Below, piece after piece: positions 43,944 to 53,360 of a stretch of DNA of 64,000 nucleotides. Location of the stretch: assembly GCF_000428925.1 (NCBI RefSeq), contig NZ_AUAW01000005.1, positions 1-64,000 of the forward strand, written 5' to 3'. The translations under genes were made by a program, and so were the position numbers. The stretch is from Furfurilactobacillus rossiae DSM 15814. Its GTDB lineage: Bacteria; Bacillota; Bacilli; Lactobacillales; Lactobacillaceae. A model generated the notes under the pieces. The model had not been told where the DNA came from. It worked only from the letters and a program-made list of their open reading frames with translations, and ran no database searches. The first letter of the stretch is position 1, and the number at the start of each line of letters is the position of its first letter.

Positions 43944-45060
43944 ATGGAATTAGCAGATGCACGCCAACGCTTGGCCGATATGCAACAACAAATCACGAAC
44001 TTTAGGGGGTCACTTTGACCTCGATGCCTTGAACCAAAGCATTGCTGAAAACGAGGCACGAATGGCTGAACCACACTTTTGGGATGATAACGTGGCTGCT
44101 CAACAAGTTATTGATGACAATAACGCGCTGAAGGCAAAGCACGACACATTTATGGAGCTTGACCAGGCCGTGGAGGACCTTGCGGTGACGATTGAGTTAC
44201 TGGAAGAAGACGATGATCCTGAAATGGCCGCTCAGTTAGATGAAGAAATGACCAACACCGCCAAAAAGTTACAGTCATACCGGCTGACACAGCTATTGGA
44301 CCAGCCTTACGACGGTAATAATGCCATTTTAGAAATTCATCCTGGTGCTGGTGGCACGGAATCGCAAGATTGGGGTCAAAACCTCATGCGGATGTACACA
44401 CGGTGGGCTGAACAACATCAATTCAAAGTTGACATCGTTGACTACCAAGCCGGTGACACTGCCGGCTTAAACAGCGCAACGTTGCTTATTAGTGGCACAA
44501 ATGCATATGGTTATTTGCGGAGTGAAAAAGGCGTTCACCGATTTGTACGAATCTCACCGTTTGATTCCGCTGGTCGGCGACACACCTCGTTTGTTAGTGT
44601 TGACGTTATGCCAGAATTGGATGATTCTGTTCAAGTTGATCTGAGTCCTGACGACATCAAGATGGAGGTTTTCCGTTCAAGTGGCGCTGGTGGTCAGCAC
44701 ATTAATAAGACGTCGTCAGCCGTGCGTTTGATCCATATTCCAACGGGGATTGTTGTTTCCTCACAGGCGCAGCGGTCACAGTTCCAAAACAAAGCGACTG
44801 CGATGTCCATGTTGAAGGCCAAGCTGTATGAACGTGAGGAGCAAAAGAAGGCCGAGGAAAAGGCAAAACTGGAAGGCACCCAACTTGAGATTGGCTGGGG
44901 ATCGCAAATTCGCTCTTACGTTTTCCAGCCTTACACGATGGTGAAGGATCACCGAACAGATTATGAAACGGGTAACGCGCAAGCAGTGCTCGATGGCGAT
45001 CTTGATCCGTTTATTGATGCTTATTTACAATGGAATTTGAAACAGAAAAATCCTGATTAG
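43944..45060 (+). CDS. prfB: Peptide chain release factor 2, with programmed +1 frameshift
   Basis: RF2 of 371 residues made by +1 frameshifting. Frame 0 starts at ATG 43944 (AAGGAG upstream), reads 24 codons to CTT, and meets TGA at 44016-44018; an internal AGGGGG sits just before CTTTGAC. Skipping one base continues as LDLDALNQS in the frame from 44017 to 45060. The anticodon-like SPF tripeptide (ISPFDSAGRRHTSF) and the catalytic GGQ (SSGAGGQHINKTSSAV) are intact. It recognises TGA and TAA, and the TGA in its own gene gives autoregulation. This is not a pseudogene. Confidence 0.96.
44004..44019 (+). promoter_or_regulatory. RF2 recoding site
   Basis: AGGGGGTCACTTTGAC: Shine-Dalgarno-like AGGGGG, three bases, then slippery CTT with in-frame TGA followed by C. 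It matches the universal bacterial prfB frameshift signal. Confidence 0.95.
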
Positions 45061-45188
45061 GCACATTTCAAACGCGTTTGTTGTGATGCCTGTCAAACGT
45101 CGTGTTTGTGAGACGACTTCAAAGTTTAATATGATATACTGCACCTGACATTTGACGCAGACATTGAAAATTTGGAGAGGAAACAGCC

Positions 45189-45881
45189 ATGAAACGAGTT
45201 CTGGTGGTCGATGATGAACCGAGTATTGTAACGTTGCTACAGTACAATCTCGAACAAGCAGGATATGCGGTCGAGATTGCCACAGATGGTCCTAAAGCCT
45301 TAGCAAAGATTCGCGAAGGTGGTTACTTTTGTGTGCTACTAGATTTAATGTTGCCAGAATTAGATGGTATTGAAGTGACAAAACAGGTTCGTCGAGATGG
45401 TATTCAAACACCGATTATTATTGTCACGGCCAAGGGTGAAGAATTTGACCGGGTGTTTGGCCTCGAAATTGGTGCGGATGATTATATTACCAAGCCATTT
45501 TCACCACGCGAAGTGTTGGCGCGTATTAAGGCGGTTACCCGCCGTAGTGAGCGAACAGCGGTCACTCAGAAAGAACCTGATCGACTGGTTCAAGTTGGCT
45601 CGTTAACTATTGATGAAGACCGTTTGCAGGTCAAACGGGATGATAAACCGATTGCATTGACGCCCAAGGAATTTGAACTGTTAGATTATTTTGCTGAACG
45701 CCAGGGTAGAGTGCTGGATCGTGACACGTTATTGAATGGTGTTTGGGGATTCAACTATGCAGGTGATAGTCGCATGGTTGACATGCATGTTAGTCATCTA
45801 CGGGAAAAGATTGAACCCGATCCCAAACATCCACAGTATTTAAAAACCGTTCGTGGCTTCGGCTATCAATTTGGTGAATAG
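45189..45881 (+). CDS. phoP: Response regulator PhoP (OmpR family)
   Basis: A 230-residue regulator. Receiver domain: DDEPS acidic pocket, phospho-acceptor Asp in LLDLMLPELDG (about 52), conserved Thr (ITVTAKG context: IIVTAKG) and Lys in ITKPFSPREV. Winged-helix DNA-binding domain about 130-228 (LTPKEFELLDYFAERQGRVLDRDTLL, split at 20). It lies before phoR and upstream of pst genes whose promoters bear 11-bp-phased TTTACA repeats. GGAGAGG precedes the ATG. Confidence 0.92.
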   Translation: MKRVLVVDDEPSIVTLLQYNLEQAGYAVEIATDGPKALAKIREGGYFCVLLDLMLPELDGIEVTKQVRRDGIQTPIIIVTAKGEEFDRVFGLEIGADDYITKPFSPREVLARIKAVTRRSERTAVTQKEPDRLVQVGSLTIDEDRLQVKRDDKPIALTPKEFELLDYFAERQGRVLDRDTLLNGVWGFNYAGDSRMVDMHVSHLREKIEPDPKHPQYLKTVRGFGYQFGE

Positions 45882-45884
45882 CGT

Positions 45885-47258
45885 ATGAGAACTTTAGGCA
45901 GACGTTTAATATTTATTGCAGGTGTCGTCAATTTAGGACTACTGTTTTTGCTGATTAGCGTTATTGGTCACGTATCAGAATCACGTTTAAAAATGGTTGT
46001 CGTGGTCACTGTTTTTGCTGCGATGGCTTTGGAAACATTGATTATTGCATGGTTAATTGCTAATCAGCAGCGCGTGGTCAGTGATTTAACAACGCAGGTC
46101 TTACGGTTGAGTTCCCCAAAGGATGCACGACGGATTATTTTACCGGACAACCATGCTTATGCTGATTTGGCCCAGGCAATAAACATGGCCGCTGACGAAT
46201 TACGCCATCAGAGTCACGTTTTTCAACGCCAGGAAAATGAGCTTGATAATTTACTTGAGTATCTACCAGTGGGCGTCATTGTGATCGACCGTCACCGGAT
46301 GACACAATTATTGAATCCAATGGCAGCGCAGTTGTTAGAAATCAATACAGACCCGCAAGCACATTTGTATACGGCAGATGTGCGGCAGTATGACTTAATG
46401 ACTCAAATTGAAACGACGATGCGTGATCACAATAATATAAGGCAAACATTGACGTTACACTTGCCGACATCACCTAGAACACTTGAAGTTTCAACCATCT
46501 ATACGGAACCGCGGCCAAACCATCAGCAAGTGCTCGTTTTGCTGTACGACCTTACGGAAGTTACTCAAATCGAGCAGATGCAGTTAGACTTTGTTTCCAA
46601 TGCGTCACATGAGTTAAAAACGCCGTTAACAGCCATTGCCGGTTTTACGGAAACGTTGTTGGCGGGAGCTAAAGATGATCCGGAAAAGCGGGATGAGTTT
46701 CTTAAAATCATTGATGAACAAGCCCATCAATTGATGGACCTAATCGAAGATGTTTTGTCTGTATCACGTTTGCAAAATCCTGTGAGCCAAACAGCCACGC
46801 TAACTAAAGTTGATTTGCGTAAGCTAGTTGATCGACAACTAACATTACAGGCTCAGTCTATTCAGCGAAGTGCCTTAAGGGTCACTAATCAGGTTCCGGA
46901 AAAAGCAATGGTGGAGACTGACGTTACCAAGTTAGAACAAATCATTAAGAATTTGATTTCTAATGCAGTTAAATATAATCGTTCTGGTGGTGATATTCAC
47001 ATTATGTTTACCGCAACCTCTCAGCATGGGTGGCAGCTCAGTATTCAGGACTCGGGTTATGGTATTGCGGAAGATCAGCAAAACCGAATTTTTGAACGCT
47101 TTTACCGGGGTGATCCATCCCGGACAAAACAACGTATTCCAGGTACTGGTCTGGGATTGGCGATTGTCCAGGAGCTGACGACTCTATTAAAAGGTGAAGT
47201 GAGCGTTAAGAGTCAGCTGGATGTCGGAACGACTATGACAATTAGTTTTCCTAAATAA
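45885..47258 (+). CDS. phoR: Phosphate sensor histidine kinase PhoR
   Basis: A 457-residue kinase, 3 bases after phoP. Two membrane segments (about residues 8-27 and 37-58) are joined by only about 8 residues, so there is no extracytoplasmic sensor domain. A PAS-like region (about 115-215) follows, then HisKA with the phospho-acceptor His in SNASHELKTPLTAIAGF (about 242) and the ATPase boxes LISNAVKYN, DSGYGIAEDQ and GTGLGLAIVQE. It probably senses phosphate through the Pst/PhoU complex, which is encoded downstream. Confidence 0.92.
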   Translation: MRTLGRRLIFIAGVVNLGLLFLLISVIGHVSESRLKMVVVVTVFAAMALETLIIAWLIANQQRVVSDLTTQVLRLSSPKDARRIILPDNHAYADLAQAINMAADELRHQSHVFQRQENELDNLLEYLPVGVIVIDRHRMTQLLNPMAAQLLEINTDPQAHLYTADVRQYDLMTQIETTMRDHNNIRQTLTLHLPTSPRTLEVSTIYTEPRPNHQQVLVLLYDLTEVTQIEQMQLDFVSNASHELKTPLTAIAGFTETLLAGAKDDPEKRDEFLKIIDEQAHQLMDLIEDVLSVSRLQNPVSQTATLTKVDLRKLVDRQLTLQAQSIQRSALRVTNQVPEKAMVETDVTKLEQIIKNLISNAVKYNRSGGDIHIMFTATSQHGWQLSIQDSGYGIAEDQQNRIFERFYRGDPSRTKQRIPGTGLGLAIVQELTTLLKGEVSVKSQLDVGTTMTISFPK

Positions 47259-47280
47259 CTAACATTAAATAATCATTTGA

Positions 47281-47345
47281 AAACAGCGTTTGCGCTAGCA
47301 TACAGTCATTGAAAAAGACTGGTGCTGGGGCAAACGCTGTTTTTG
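47281..47345 (+). terminator. Terminator of phoPR
   Basis: AAACAGCGTTTGC and GCAAACGCTGTTTTTG form a 13-bp stem; an inner stem CAGTC/GACTG closes part of the loop. Confidence 0.85.
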
Positions 47346-47353
47346 TAAACGTC

Positions 47354-47407
47354 TTTACACAACCTTTACATGCTGACCAAGAGTCCTTTACATCAATTCG
47401 ATACACT
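47354..47407 (+). promoter_or_regulatory. PhoP-box array and promoter of the pst operon
   Basis: TTTACA at 47354, 47365 and 47387 fall on an 11-bp ladder (47376 is degenerate). A TACACT at 47402-47407 lies at the same distance from the last repeat as TATGCT does at pstS1. The first 17 bases are nearly identical to those at 36675. Activation by phosphorylated PhoP is inferred. Confidence 0.78.
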
Positions 47408-47436
47408 GGGTATATGCAAAAGCGTGATTCAGAAGT

Positions 47437-47729
47437 TGGGTGCACGTTTAAAAGAGTGATGCCGAAGCCCTGGGAGAAGTTGAGCAATAACATGGAAGGC
47501 GTGGCATTCGGTGGGTTTTCCGAATGAACCGACTTACGGGTTATGCGCAGGCTTCTGGGCGACAGGTGCACGTTTTAAAAGAGTGATGCCGAAGCCCTGG
47601 GAGAAGTTGAGCAATAACATGGAAGGCGTGGCATTCGGTGGGTTTTCCGAATGAACCGACTTACGGGTTATGCGCAGGCTTCTGGGCAACAGGTGCACGT
47701 TTAAAAGAGTGATGCCGAAGTTCGGCATT
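47437..47729 (+). repeat. Tandem 126-bp repeats in the pst leader (copies B1, B2)
   Basis: Two units begin with GAGTGATGCCGAAG at 47454 and 47581 and differ by one substitution and one indel over about 127 bases. A partial tail (GGGTGCACGTTTAAAA) precedes the first and a third head at 47707 follows the second, ending in the small hairpin ATGCCGA-AGT-TCGGCAT and TTTTA just before the pstS2 binding site. They lie between the PhoP-box promoter and pstS2, thus in its 5' untranslated region. Confidence 0.93.
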
Positions 47730-47743
47730 TTAGGAGGAACAAC

Positions 47744-48622
47744 ATGAACAAACGACGCATTGCAGGTGTGGCCTTGTTCTTGATTGCCATTGGCGGACTA
47801 TTGGGACTGAGTTACCAAACACGTAACCGTTCTTCCGCAGGCGGTTCAATTACAACAGTGGGATCCACTGCTTTGCAACCACTGGTTGAAGCAGCTGGTG
47901 AACAATTTAGTGGTGATCATCTCGGTGTTTTTATTAATGTCCAAGGTGGTGGTTCAGGAACCGGATTGAGCCAAATCCAGGAGGGAGCTGTTGCAATTGG
48001 TAACTCAGATGTTTTCGCCGAAGAACAGTCAGGCATTCATTCACATAATTTAGTCGACCATCGGGTTGCCGTTGTTGGAATTGTTCCGATTATCAATAAG
48101 AAAGTTGGACTAAAAACGCTAACAACAGCTCAATTACAAAAAGTTTTCGATGGTACGTATACAAACTGGCGAGAACTTGGTGGCAAAAACGTTCCAATTA
48201 CAATTGTGAATCGAGCCCAGGGTTCTGGTACACGGGCAACGTTTGAAAAATGGGCGTTACGCGGTCATCGCGTGAAGACAGCACAAGAGCAGGATTCATC
48301 TGGTATGGTGAGATCCATTGTCAGTACGACACCTGGGGCCATTAGTTATGTCGCGTTTTCCTACGCTAATAAAACAGTTCAAAAGGTGGCAATTAACGGT
48401 GTGGCGCCGACAAATCAAAACGTCACGTCTAACAAGTGGCAAGTTTGGTCATATGAGCATATGTATACGAATGGTCGTCCTAAAGGCGTCGCAAAATCAT
48501 TTTTAAACTACATTGAATCACCAAAAATTCAGTCAACATTAGTACGACAGCTAGGTTATATCAGTATTTCTCAAATGCATGTAGAACGAGATGTAAAGGG
48601 TCGGGTTACGGTGGTTCGTTAG
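47744..48622 (+). CDS. pstS: Phosphate-binding protein PstS (operon copy, no lipobox)
   Basis: A 292-residue phosphate-binding protein, clearly paralogous to the product at 36780 (TVGSTALQPLVEAAG, NVQGGGSGTGL, AIGNSDVFAEEQ, NRAQGSGTRATFEKW). Its N-terminal hydrophobic segment (about residues 6-24) lacks the cysteine of a lipobox, so it may be anchored by an uncleaved segment or be released. First gene of pstSCABB-phoU. AGGAGG precedes the ATG. Confidence 0.92.
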   Translation: MNKRRIAGVALFLIAIGGLLGLSYQTRNRSSAGGSITTVGSTALQPLVEAAGEQFSGDHLGVFINVQGGGSGTGLSQIQEGAVAIGNSDVFAEEQSGIHSHNLVDHRVAVVGIVPIINKKVGLKTLTTAQLQKVFDGTYTNWRELGGKNVPITIVNRAQGSGTRATFEKWALRGHRVKTAQEQDSSGMVRSIVSTTPGAISYVAFSYANKTVQKVAINGVAPTNQNVTSNKWQVWSYEHMYTNGRPKGVAKSFLNYIESPKIQSTLVRQLGYISISQMHVERDVKGRVTVVR

Positions 48623-48647
48623 TTTGGAATGAAGGAGAGCAAACGGC

Positions 48648-49568
48648 ATGGATAAGATAAAAGAGAAGTTGCAACAAACATCGCAGGCGACACGCAGTGA
48701 ACGACGAGGTCGCTTTATCAGTTTCCTAGCTTTAATTTTAATTTTGGTGGTCGTGATTGCCATCTTTTGGTTTGTGGCCGCTAAGGGATTAGCAACATTC
48801 TTTCAAAACCATATTAGTGTATGGGATTTTTTAAGCGGTAGAACGTGGGACCCGTCTGTCAAAGGCGCTAATGGAAAGCCTGAAGTCGGCGCATTACCAA
48901 TGATTGTCGGGTCGTTTTTAATTACGTTGTTATCGGCGCTAGTAGCGACACCATTTGCGATTGGAACGGCCGTGTTTATGAACGAAATTGCGCCGCGCAA
49001 CGGTGCCAAGATTTTGCAACCTGTTACCGAACTGCTGGTGGGAATCCCGTCAGTTGTTTACGGGTTTATTGGGTTATCGGTTGTTGTCCCATTTGTTCGC
49101 CACGTGTTCGGTGGTAGTGGCTTTGGAATTCTGTCTGGCACTTTTGTTCTATTCGTAATGATTCTGCCTACTGTTACCTCGATGACGGCTGATACACTCA
49201 AGTCGGTGCCGCGCTACTACAGGGAAGCTTCTTTAGCACTAGGCGCTACTCGCTGGCAAACAATTCATAAGGTAGTTCTCCGTGCAGCTACACCTGGTAT
49301 TTTAACAGCGATTGTTTTTGGGATGGCCCGGGCGTTTGGTGAGGCCCTTGCTGTTCAGATGGTAGTCGGTAACGCGACATTGCTGCCGCATAACTTAGTT
49401 TCCCCATCCTCCACGTTGACTTCCGTGCTGACGGAGGGAATCGGCAATACGGTTATGGGAAGTTTGCAAAACAACGCTTTGTGGTCATTAGCACTAGTTC
49501 TATTGATTATGTCTTTGTTCTTTAACGTCATCATTCGGATTATTGGACGGAAAGGGGAACTCCGCTAA
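48648..49568 (+). CDS. pstC: Phosphate ABC transporter permease PstC
   Basis: A 306-residue inner-membrane permease with about six membrane segments and the binding-protein-dependent transport motif (EASLALGATRWQTIHKVVL at about 195-213). PLIVGIPSVVYGF-like text (ELLVGIPSVVYGFIGLSV) is typical of PstC. It pairs with PstA, whose ATG overlaps the last base of the pstC stop codon. AAGGAG precedes the ATG. Confidence 0.95.
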   Translation: MDKIKEKLQQTSQATRSERRGRFISFLALILILVVVIAIFWFVAAKGLATFFQNHISVWDFLSGRTWDPSVKGANGKPEVGALPMIVGSFLITLLSALVATPFAIGTAVFMNEIAPRNGAKILQPVTELLVGIPSVVYGFIGLSVVVPFVRHVFGGSGFGILSGTFVLFVMILPTVTSMTADTLKSVPRYYREASLALGATRWQTIHKVVLRAATPGILTAIVFGMARAFGEALAVQMVVGNATLLPHNLVSPSSTLTSVLTEGIGNTVMGSLQNNALWSLALVLLIMSLFFNVIIRIIGRKGELR

Positions 49569-50458
49569 TGAATGCAAAAACGGCAGATAAAATTGCAACG
49601 GCAGTGTTTTACGCCATTGCGGGTTCGGTCATCTTAATTCTGGCTTTTCTACTTGGTTATATTCTGATTTCAGGTTTTCCCAAACTGACGTGGCAATTTT
49701 TGACGACACCAGCTAAAGCCTTTACGGCTGGTGGAGGGATTGGCATTCAATTGTTTAATTCATTCTATTTATTGCTTTTGGCTATGCTAATTTCGTTTCC
49801 AATCGCACTTGGGGCCGGCATTTACCTCAACGAGTATGCTAAACAAAATTGGCTGACAACAATCATTCGAACCGCTATTGAAATTCTAAGTTCTTTACCA
49901 TCAGTAGTAGTTGGTCTGTTTGGGTTCTTACTCTTCGTTGTTCACATGAAAATGGGTTTTTCAATTTTATCAGGCGCCTTGGCGTTGACGTTTTTCAACC
50001 TTCCGTTGCTGACCCGAAGCATTGAAGGTTCGTTAGCTGCCATTCCTAATCTTCAACGGGAAGCTGGATTGGCACTGGGCCTGTCACGTTGGGAGACGGT
50101 TACCCACGTTATTTTGCCCGCGGCAGTTCCCAGCATCCTGACTGGTGTTATTCTCAGTGCTGGCCGTGTATTCGGTGAAGCGGCGGCTTTAATTTACACA
50201 TCAGGGCAATCGGCACCAGCACTAAACTTTGGCGACTGGAATCCGTTCAATATTTCGAGTCCGTTAAATCCGATGCGTCCAGCTGAAACGCTAGCAGTCC
50301 ACATTTGGAAAATTAATTCGGAAGGCATTATGCCGGATGCAAGTGCTGTCTCCGCTGGGTCCTCTGCTGTTCTGGTTCTGGCAGTACTGTTATTTAACTT
50401 CTTGGCACGCTGGCTCGGTCGTCGCTTGTACCATCGATTAACGTCCGCCACCAACTAA
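49568..50458 (+). CDS. pstA: Phosphate ABC transporter permease PstA
   Basis: A 296-residue permease with about six membrane segments; EILSSLPSVVVGLFGFLLF and the EAA motif EAGLALGLSRWETVTHVIL are characteristic. It begins within the pstC stop (TAATG), so translation is coupled. Forms the channel with PstC, energised by the two PstB subunits encoded next. Confidence 0.95.
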   Translation: MNAKTADKIATAVFYAIAGSVILILAFLLGYILISGFPKLTWQFLTTPAKAFTAGGGIGIQLFNSFYLLLLAMLISFPIALGAGIYLNEYAKQNWLTTIIRTAIEILSSLPSVVVGLFGFLLFVVHMKMGFSILSGALALTFFNLPLLTRSIEGSLAAIPNLQREAGLALGLSRWETVTHVILPAAVPSILTGVILSAGRVFGEAAALIYTSGQSAPALNFGDWNPFNISSPLNPMRPAETLAVHIWKINSEGIMPDASAVSAGSSAVLVLAVLLFNFLARWLGRRLYHRLTSATN

Positions 50459-50477
50459 GCCATGCAGGAAGGGAGTC

Positions 50478-51302
50478 ATGAGTATGAGTGAAAAAAGCAC
50501 GACACCAGTAGATGCGCCATTACGTAATATTTATCATTTTGATGAAACCACGCACGAAATTGCGTTATCCACCCATGATTTGCATGTTTTTTATGGCGAT
50601 AATGAGGCTTTAACAGAGGGTGATCTGCAATTCGAACGGTACAAAATCACTGCCCTTATTGGTGCGTCCGGGTCTGGCAAATCCACTTTTTTACGCTCGC
50701 TTAACCGTATGAATGACGGTATCGCAAAAGTAGAGGGCGAAATTCGTTATCGTGATTTGGACATTAATAGTAATCAAATTGACGTTTATGAAATGCGTCG
50801 CCACATCGGCATGGTGTTTCAACGACCAAATCCGTTTGCCAAATCCATTTACGATAATATTACCTTTGCTTTGAAACAACGCGGTGTCAGGAACAAGCAG
50901 CGTCTTGATGAAATTGTAGAAACATCGTTACGTCAAGCTGCTATGTGGGATCAAGTCAAAGATGAACTTCACCAAAGCGCGCTTGCTTTATCAGGTGGGC
51001 AGCAACAACGATTATGTATTGCGCGCGCAATCGCGATGGAGCCAGACATTCTGTTGCTGGATGAACCAGCAAGTGCATTAGATCCCGTTGCTACCTCACA
51101 GATTGAGGATACGTTGTTACAACTCAAAGAAAAATATACCATCATTATTGTGACACACAATATGCAGCAGGCCGCTCGAATTAGCGACTATACCGCTTTC
51201 TTTCACCTCGGTAAGGTGCTTGAATACGACGAAGCCCGCAAAATTTTTACCCGTCCCAAAGTCGCAATTACAAATGACTATATTTCAGGTAACTTTGGTT
51301 AA
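50478..51302 (+). CDS. pstB: Phosphate ABC transporter ATPase PstB (first copy)
   Basis: A 274-residue ABC ATPase. Walker [10 protein letters not shown] (about 57-65), Q-loop VFQRPNPF, signature [15 protein letters not shown] and Walker [13 protein letters not shown] are intact. The first 25 residues extend beyond the usual PstB start. Side-by-side pstB paralogues are normal in lactobacilli; they may form a heterodimer. GAAGGGAG precedes the ATG. Confidence 0.95.
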   Translation: MSMSEKSTTPVDAPLRNIYHFDETTHEIALSTHDLHVFYGDNEALTEGDLQFERYKITALIGASGSGKSTFLRSLNRMNDGIAKVEGEIRYRDLDINSNQIDVYEMRRHIGMVFQRPNPFAKSIYDNITFALKQRGVRNKQRLDEIVETSLRQAAMWDQVKDELHQSALALSGGQQQRLCIARAIAMEPDILLLDEPASALDPVATSQIEDTLLQLKEKYTIIIVTHNMQQAARISDYTAFFHLGKVLEYDEARKIFTRPKVAITNDYISGNFG

Positions 51303-51322
51303 AGTGGGGGAGGCTCAGTGTA

Positions 51323-52081
51323 ATGGCACTACCGATAATGTCGACGGATAACTTACATTTGTTCTACGGGAAAAAGGAAGCGTTAAAAGGAATCAACCTC
51401 GATTTCCAAGAAAAAGGAATTACCGCGCTGATTGGCCCCTCAGGATGTGGTAAATCAACTTTTCTGCGTTGTTTAAATCGAATGAACGATTTGATTGATG
51501 ACGTAACCATTACGGGTAACGTGATGTTTAAAAATCAAAATGTTTATGCACCGGATACAGATATCGTGGCTCTTCGCAAGGAGGTCGGCATGGTTTTTCA
51601 ACAGCCTAATCCATTTCCGTTTTCCATTTATGAGAATGTGATTTATGGCTTGCGATTGGCAGGCGTGCGTGATAAACAAGTCCTTGATGAAGCGGTCGAA
51701 CGTAGTTTACGTCAGGCAGCCATTTGGGATGAAGTGAAGGATGATTTGCATAAAAATGCATTGGCATTATCCGGTGGACAACAGCAACGTGTTTGTATCG
51801 CAAGAGTCCTGGCTGTTTCACCAGAGGTTTTATTGCTAGATGAGCCGACCAGTGCTCTTGACCCAGTTTCTAGTCACGTGATTGAAGAAACTCTGTTGCA
51901 ATTACGGTATGATTACACCGTGATTACGGTGACACATAATCTTCAGCAGGCCTCCAGAATCGCAGACCGTACTGCATTTTTTCTTCAAGGTGAGCTGATT
52001 GAAGTAAGTGATACTAAGAAAATGTTTATGGATCCTCAGAAACAGCAAACACAAGATTATATTTCCGGTCGTTTCGGCTAA
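51323..52081 (+). CDS. pstB: Phosphate ABC transporter ATPase PstB (second copy)
   Basis: A 252-residue ABC ATPase, paralogue of the preceding gene. Walker [30 protein letters not shown] (20 residues), [16 protein letters not shown] and [14 protein letters not shown] are present. It lacks the N-terminal extension of its neighbour. GGGGAGG precedes the ATG, 20 bases after the first copy. Confidence 0.95.
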   Translation: MALPIMSTDNLHLFYGKKEALKGINLDFQEKGITALIGPSGCGKSTFLRCLNRMNDLIDDVTITGNVMFKNQNVYAPDTDIVALRKEVGMVFQQPNPFPFSIYENVIYGLRLAGVRDKQVLDEAVERSLRQAAIWDEVKDDLHKNALALSGGQQQRVCIARVLAVSPEVLLLDEPTSALDPVSSHVIEETLLQLRYDYTVITVTHNLQQASRIADRTAFFLQGELIEVSDTKKMFMDPQKQQTQDYISGRFG

Positions 52082-52121
52082 CCGAAACCGCTGTAGCAAA
52101 CATTGAAAAGGAGCTGGCATT

Positions 52122-52808
52122 ATGCGACGGTTGTTTGATGATGAACTGAATGATTTGGATACTAGTTTTACAGAAATGGGCATGCTTGTTTCTGAGGCGA
52201 TTGGAAAGGCCGTGACTTCGTTTGTCAATCATGACCGAACGCTTGCTCAATCAGTGATTGACGATGATCATCTAATCAATGATCGTGAAGTTGCACTGGA
52301 AAAGAAGTCATTTGAAATGATTGCTTTGTACCAGCCGGTGACAACCGACTTAAGGGAAATCGTGACAATTTTGAAGGCTGTTTCTGATTTGGAACGAATG
52401 GGAGACTACGCACGCAGTATCGCCCACTCAACGATTCGAGTCAAAGGGAACAAGCGGGTGGCCTCGACAGAACAACATATTTCAGAGATGGGCGCCATTG
52501 TTCAACAGATGGTCGCAGATGTACTAGACGCTTACGTCAAAGATGATGATGGTCGTGCCCGCAAGATTGCTGCAGTGGATGCACAGGCTGCGGACTATTA
52601 TCAGTTAATTTATATGGAAAGCATCGATCAGATGCGGCAAGATCCCGAGGTCGTAATTGGCAGTACAGACTACTTATCTGTAGCACAGTTCTTAAAGCGG
52701 ATTGGCGATTACGTGACCAATATTTGTGAATGGATCGTTTATCTTCAGACGGGTAAAATTGTTGAATTAAATCCACGAAATATCGATTCTGGAACAGAAA
52801 ATAAATAG
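52122..52808 (+). CDS. phoU: Phosphate signalling regulator PhoU
   Basis: A 228-residue PhoU made of two three-helix repeats, each with the metal-site motif (DHLINDREVALEKKSFEMIALYQP and DAQAADYYQLIYMESIDQM regions; DLERMGDYARSIAH and FLKRIGDYVTNICEW). It links transporter state to PhoR. Last gene of the pst operon; AAAGGAG precedes the ATG. No clear terminator follows within 200 bases. Confidence 0.94.
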   Translation: MRRLFDDELNDLDTSFTEMGMLVSEAIGKAVTSFVNHDRTLAQSVIDDDHLINDREVALEKKSFEMIALYQPVTTDLREIVTILKAVSDLERMGDYARSIAHSTIRVKGNKRVASTEQHISEMGAIVQQMVADVLDAYVKDDDGRARKIAAVDAQAADYYQLIYMESIDQMRQDPEVVIGSTDYLSVAQFLKRIGDYVTNICEWIVYLQTGKIVELNPRNIDSGTENK

Positions 52809-53007
52809 TTGAACCATTAATGAATTGATTAAGGGCAGCTTGTCACTTTTGAGTGAATTCGCGTGTTTTAAAGAACGTGAAGAAACGATAATGAGGGGGA
52901 AGCTGTTTTAGTGTTTATTAAAGGCTTTTGAAAAATTGGTCACGGTACGTCGTTTGCGATAAAATTAGGACATTCAGTTAACACAACAGAAAGCGAGGTA
53001 AACCTGC

Positions 53008-53358
53008 TTGAGCAAACGAAAATTGACAAAGTCAGCAACGGACCGTTGGATTGGTGGCGTATTCGGTGGTATTGGTGAGTACTTGCACATTAATCCAACA
53101 ATTTTGCGAATAGCATATATTATTTTGGCTATTGCGATTCCGCCTCACTGGTTGATATCGTTGTTGGCGGTGGTTCTGTACGGTGTTTTACTGTGGTTTT
53201 TACCAAATGACCGTCAGCAGAGGGATGCATCATTTTTCAACTTGTTTGGTGACTTATTTAGTGGTCAGAGTGCCTCACAATCCTCTCGATCACGAGCGCG
53301 AAAACAAATCCATGCCGAAGAACGTGACGTGCATGAAAATAAAGGGGATAAACAGTAA
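53008..53358 (+). CDS. PspC-domain membrane protein
   Basis: A 116-residue protein with an N-terminal PspC domain (KSATDRWIGGVFGGIGEYL at about 6-24, NPTILRIAYIILAIA) and one or two membrane segments at about 30-70, then a charged tail. The start is a TTG (53008) with GAGGT upstream; no better start exists. PspC proteins take part in envelope-stress responses; paired with the next gene, as in Bacillus yvlC-yvlD, envelope function is likely. Confidence 0.85.
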   Translation: MSKRKLTKSATDRWIGGVFGGIGEYLHINPTILRIAYIILAIAIPPHWLISLLAVVLYGVLLWFLPNDRQQRDASFFNLFGDLFSGQSASQSSRSRARKQIHAEERDVHENKGDKQ

Positions 53359-53360
53359 AT

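Noticed and set aside
43944-44030. prfB as a frameshifted pseudogene
   Set aside because: The AGGGGG...CTTTGAC recoding signal is the conserved RF2 site and the rest of the gene is intact.
47251-47571. Minus-strand open frame of 106 codons across the repeats (also 47534-47728 and 26389-26775)
   Set aside because: They exist because the 126-base unit is divisible by three and happens to lack stops in that frame; they have no binding site, differ outside the repeat and read against real genes.
47437-47729. CRISPR-like array
   Set aside because: Repeats are contiguous units of 126-127 bases with no unique spacers and no cas genes nearby.
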